A stretch of 64,000 bases of DNA from CAZUXY01 sp964624235 (lineage in GTDB: Bacteria > Spirochaetota > UBA4802 > UBA5368): the NCBI GenBank assembly GCA_964624235.1, contig CAZUXY010000007.1:1-64000 (forward strand), written 5' to 3'. Positions 61,521 to 64,000 of this stretch are shown one piece after another. The translations under genes and the position numbers were made by a program. The notes under the pieces are model-generated. The model was given only the letters and a program-made list of their open reading frames with translations. It searched no databases and was not told the DNA's origin. The stretch's first letter is position 1; each line of letters begins with the position of its first letter.

Positions 61521-62045
61521 TCAGGATCCGTAAAACACGGCGAGTATGATGGAATGGTCCTCGTCAAGGTTTTCCAGACGGTGCGGAATGCGTGCCTGAT
61601 AATAAATACTATCCCCCTCGTACAGCGTTTCCTCCCGGTCTTTCAGTACCACCTTAATGGTACCCTTCTGCACCAATATAAACTCCTCGCCCTTGTGGGA
61701 TGCGAATTTGCGCGTTTCCCCTTTGCCCCTCAGGGTAATGATGAACGACCGCATGTTGCGTTTATGTCTGCTGCCCGCAAGACCGTGATAATTATACTCC
61801 GGATGATCCATGGATACAAGGGTCGGAGAATGAACGATCTTTACATCTTTTTTGCGGATTACCGTGTATTCATCTTTTACACGGTGTTTTTTATGGAGGG
61901 TTATTCTGCCGTTTTTTCCGTAATCGGCAAGTTCAGCATAAAAATCCTCATATTCCTGAGTTGTATCTGACGGCAGAATCTCGTAATTATCACCGGGTAT
62001 GTCTGAATTCTCTTCGCTTTCACTGTCATTTCTATTTTTGTTCAT
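61521..62045 (-). CDS. Cupin protein related to XRE-cupin regulators, HTH absent
   Basis: A 174-residue protein. The C-terminal cupin (SFIITLRGKGETRKFASHKGEEF, then GDSIYYQARIPHRLENL) is clearly paralogous to the XRE-cupin at 60575-61219, and so is the linker (YTVIRKKDVK against YSVVRKDERK). Before it comes YEDFYAELADYGK, matching the paralogue's YEDFLNDLDGYY. The ~60-residue HTH that sits between these parts in the paralogue is missing. A protein with the ligand domain but no DNA-binding domain could act as a heterodimer partner or be decaying. Metal ligands SHKGEEF are kept. Gene neighbours give no substrate. Confidence 0.75.
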   Translation of the reverse strand: MNKNRNDSESEENSDIPGDNYEILPSDTTQEYEDFYAELADYGKNGRITLHKKHRVKDEYTVIRKKDVKIVHSPTLVSMDHPEYNYHGLAGSRHKRNMRSFIITLRGKGETRKFASHKGEEFILVQKGTIKVVLKDREETLYEGDSIYYQARIPHRLENLDEDHSIILAVFYGS

Positions 62046-62120
62046 TTACAAATACTCCGCATGCAATGCAAACCCCATAATCTTAATAGAGAGTATAAAC
62101 CATTCTCCGTAAAAAACCAA

Positions 62121-62150
62121 AAAAACCGCGCCTATGGGGATGCGGTTTTT
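62121..62150 (-). terminator. Terminator of the ArsR-methyltransferase gene
   Basis: AAAAACCGC (62121-62129) and GCGGTTTTT (62142-62150) form a 9-bp stem with a 12-nt loop; the minus-strand transcript runs through the U-rich side. It lies 28 nt after the stop codon and could also work on the plus strand. Confidence 0.7.
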
Positions 62151-62177
62151 CAGGCAGGCGGTTTCAGGTACGGGATT

Positions 62178-63092
62178 TCAGCTTTTTTCAGCCACATACA
62201 GGTTGAGAGCAAGGTTCCGCAGCAGACGGTACTGTTCCTGTTCCTTCACAAGAAAACCGGTTTCCTCCAGCCAGCTTTCCATCTCGCCCCTGTCGAATCC
62301 AAGCCACCGGTCCCCGTAATGCTCCCTCATGTACTCGTCGATGTGCTTGTCCAGTTCCGCGATAATCAGGGTTTTTCCCGGTTTAAGTATCCGGTGGGCC
62401 TCGCGGATCCCCGCGCGGGGTTCCGACAGATGGTGCAGCGTCATAACCGCCACGGCCACGTCGGCATCGGCGTCTCTGACCGGCACGTGTTCCAGCTCGC
62501 CCAGCCGTAATTCTATACCTGCGCTGTTTTCCGAAAACCGTTTTCGGGCCTCTTCAAGCATTTCAGGTGAACTGTCAATACCTATAACCTTCTGAGCCTT
62601 CTCGACCAGTCGCACCGCGAGATCCCCGGTACCGCACCCCATGTCGACCGCAACGTCGCAGCGGGGTACTTTTTTCAGTACGGCTTCGGCAACATCGAAT
62701 TCTCCGTAGATGTCCCTTTTTATATGGTCCCAGTGTTTTGCGATGGAGTTGAAGAATTTTTTCGTACTGGCGCTTCTGTCGGCCAGAATACCGGCTGCGT
62801 ATTCAAGATCTTTACCGAAAACCGGATCGGCCGCACCCAGCCCCTTTACCAGCGCCGCAAGGTGCCCGCTGCCGTCCTCCGGCTCCCACCGGTAAAAAAC
62901 CCAGAGCCCGTCGCGTCGGGATGACAGCAATCCGCTTTCGCTCAGTATCTTCAGGTGACGTGAAACCCGCGACTGCCCCATGCCCAGAATGGAAACTATC
63001 TCATTGACGCTGAGTTCATAGTCGAGCAGCAGATGAAAAATCCTCAACCTGGTCCCGTCCGCCAGGGCTTTAAAATAATTCAATGCCTTCAT
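62178..63092 (-). CDS. ArsR-family HTH fused to a SAM methyltransferase
   Basis: A 304-residue fusion. The ArsR winged helix is at about 1-75: ALADGTRLRIFHLLLDYELS, then GQSRVSRHLKILSESGLLSSRRDGLWVFY. The methyltransferase from about 130 has VAVDMGCGTGDLAVRLVEKA (SAM loop), VIGIDSSPEMLEEA, AVAVMTLHHLSEPRAGIREAHRILKPGKT. Such fusions often regulate themselves and methylate a metabolite; no arsenic genes are nearby and no Cys pair of ArsR metal sites is seen in the HTH. A terminator lies 28 nt downstream. Confidence 0.88.
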   Translation of the reverse strand: MKALNYFKALADGTRLRIFHLLLDYELSVNEIVSILGMGQSRVSRHLKILSESGLLSSRRDGLWVFYRWEPEDGSGHLAALVKGLGAADPVFGKDLEYAAGILADRSASTKKFFNSIAKHWDHIKRDIYGEFDVAEAVLKKVPRCDVAVDMGCGTGDLAVRLVEKAQKVIGIDSSPEMLEEARKRFSENSAGIELRLGELEHVPVRDADADVAVAVMTLHHLSEPRAGIREAHRILKPGKTLIIAELDKHIDEYMREHYGDRWLGFDRGEMESWLEETGFLVKEQEQYRLLRNLALNLYVAEKS

Positions 63093-63171
63093 CGGCGCAG
63101 CATGGTAAGTCTGGAATTCATTGTTCCTGTTTCCATGAACGCTTTACACCTGTAGCCGGGGAAGAAACCTG

Positions 63172-63999
63172 TCATTTCACCGCACCTTTCGGTTTCGCCG
63201 CACTTAATCCGGCTTTAACCATTTTTTTCTCGCCCTGCTTCTCAAGCCAGGGCCAGAGCACGGTTACCAGTTTCGGGAATACCATGATCAGGCGGGGAAA
63301 GAATCCCTGCGAAGCGGGGACGACTACCTCCACCTTCTTACGTGAGATGGCTTTGCGTACCGCATGGGCGACCTCAACGGGACTCTGCGGATCACTTAAG
63401 AAGGTGAGTGGCGATCCGCCGTGCGTCGCTTCATACTTCAGCATCGGCGTGTCCACTGAATCGGGAAAGACGGTCGCCACATGGATCCCACGGGTTTTCA
63501 ATTCCATGTGGAGGGTGAGGAACAGCCCCCTGAGGGCGAACTTCGTGGCGGTATAAATCGAACTGCGGGTCTCCGGGACTATACCCGCAAGCGAAGCAAT
63601 GGTGACGATATTTCCCCCACCGCGGGATTTCATGTACGGAATGACCTCACGGGTGCAATACAGCGGGCCCATCAGATTGACCCCTATCTGCCTGGTAATC
63701 TCGGCTTCGCCGCAGTCCTCGAAAAGGTTCGGCGTTATCACACCGGCATTATTGACCAGAATATCTATTCCGCCGAAATGCTTCGCCCCTCTGGCCATCA
63801 TTGCCTTGATCTCCCGGGGTTTCGTAATATCACAGCGTACGGCTAAAGCATCTTTCCCGAAAACCTTCACGGCCTTCGCAAGGGCGTTGTTGTTGATATC
63901 GGCAAGCACGCAACGGACACCCATTTTGATAAAAAGATCCGTAATGGCTGTACCGATCCCCCCGGCAGCTCCGGTGATAACGGCAACCTTCCCCTTCAT
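63172..63999 (-). CDS. Short-chain dehydrogenase/reductase
   Basis: A 275-residue SDR with the NAD(P) motif VAVITGAAGGIGTAI, NNAGVITP, the Ser in TIASLAGIV and the Y-x-x-x-K pair in YTATKFALRG. A C-terminal tail (WLEKQGEKKMVKAGLSAAKP) is basic. The start codon is one base from the window edge and complete. It is probably the first visible gene of a unit ending with the ArsR fusion. The substrate is unknown; classical SDRs reduce or oxidise alcohols and ketones. Confidence 0.88.
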   Translation of the reverse strand: MKGKVAVITGAAGGIGTAITDLFIKMGVRCVLADINNNALAKAVKVFGKDALAVRCDITKPREIKAMMARGAKHFGGIDILVNNAGVITPNLFEDCGEAEITRQIGVNLMGPLYCTREVIPYMKSRGGGNIVTIASLAGIVPETRSSIYTATKFALRGLFLTLHMELKTRGIHVATVFPDSVDTPMLKYEATHGGSPLTFLSDPQSPVEVAHAVRKAISRKKVEVVVPASQGFFPRLIMVFPKLVTVLWPWLEKQGEKKMVKAGLSAAKPKGAVK

Positions 64000-64000
64000 T

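Overview
The window (64 kb, moderate GC) looks like a chromosomal piece of a metabolically versatile heterotroph. The only phylogenetic marker is the first ~345 nt of a 16S rRNA gene at the left edge. Its 5' region (GCGGCGCGTCTTAAACATGC, minus strand) resembles Spirochaetota, closest in my memory to Leptospira-like sequences; this assignment is tentative. No phage, transposase, CRISPR array or tRNA gene was recognised, so this is core/accessory chromosome rather than an island.

Layout. 1-0.77 kb: 16S 5' end and its leader, with a promoter and a boxA-like element. 0.77-7.5 kb: an RsbRD-type sensor domain protein, a GlcD-like FAD oxidase followed by a receiver protein with a degenerate kinase-like front half, an MTA phosphorylase, an ABM-domain protein, and two tandem cNMP-GGDEF proteins, of which only one keeps the catalytic metal ligand. 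7.8-15.6 kb: an acyl-CoA block. A minus-strand operon (phosphatase-like, ACAD10/11-type acyl-CoA dehydrogenase, TetR regulator, APH-type kinase, Fe-S protein, MBL hydrolase) is divergent from etfB-etfA, with a palindromic operator between two opposed promoters. The same palindrome precedes an ADP-forming acyl-CoA synthetase at 32.6 kb. 15.7-24.2 kb: an ATP-grasp ligase, a SagB-like nitroreductase, an EFR1 flavodoxin-ferredoxin, a TetR with a perfect 20-bp palindrome, an M20 peptidase, a membrane-anchored methyltransferase and a large exported protein of unknown function.

24.2-30 kb: a compact protein-quality-control locus, bpt-clpS-clpA-aat, which encodes both N-degron-making transferases plus the adaptor and unfoldase, behind an FdhD-like gene lacking the CxxC and an aldo/keto reductase. 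30.4-45 kb: acyl-CoA synthetase, PadR, a lipoprotein penicillin acylase, LapA-like protein, two GNATs, DUF3795, a frameshifted YgbA-like gene, CysK, a second (cytoplasmic) penicillin acylase overlapping larE, NadA and a methyltransferase. 45-55.3 kb: a 1563-aa hybrid kinase with eight PAS repeats, an exported protein, a PLP enzyme, MnmA, an orphan MlaF-type ATPase overlapping a lipoprotein amidase. 55.4-64 kb: a second acyl-CoA operon (XRE-cupin regulator, thiolase-like protein without the nucleophilic Cys, DUF35 OB-fold partner, acyl-CoA dehydrogenase), two more cupin proteins, one of which has lost its HTH, an ArsR-methyltransferase fusion and an SDR.

The main themes are acyl-CoA breakdown with dedicated regulators (TetR, XRE-cupin), electron transfer through ETF, signalling by c-di-GMP and hybrid kinases, and regulated proteolysis. 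The most interesting candidates for new biology are the split ACAD10-like operon with its shared operator, the Cys-less thiolase/DUF35 pair, the Cys-less FdhD beside a complete N-degron locus, and the cupin protein from which the DNA-binding domain appears neatly removed. Function assignments rest on reading motifs only; no database search was run.
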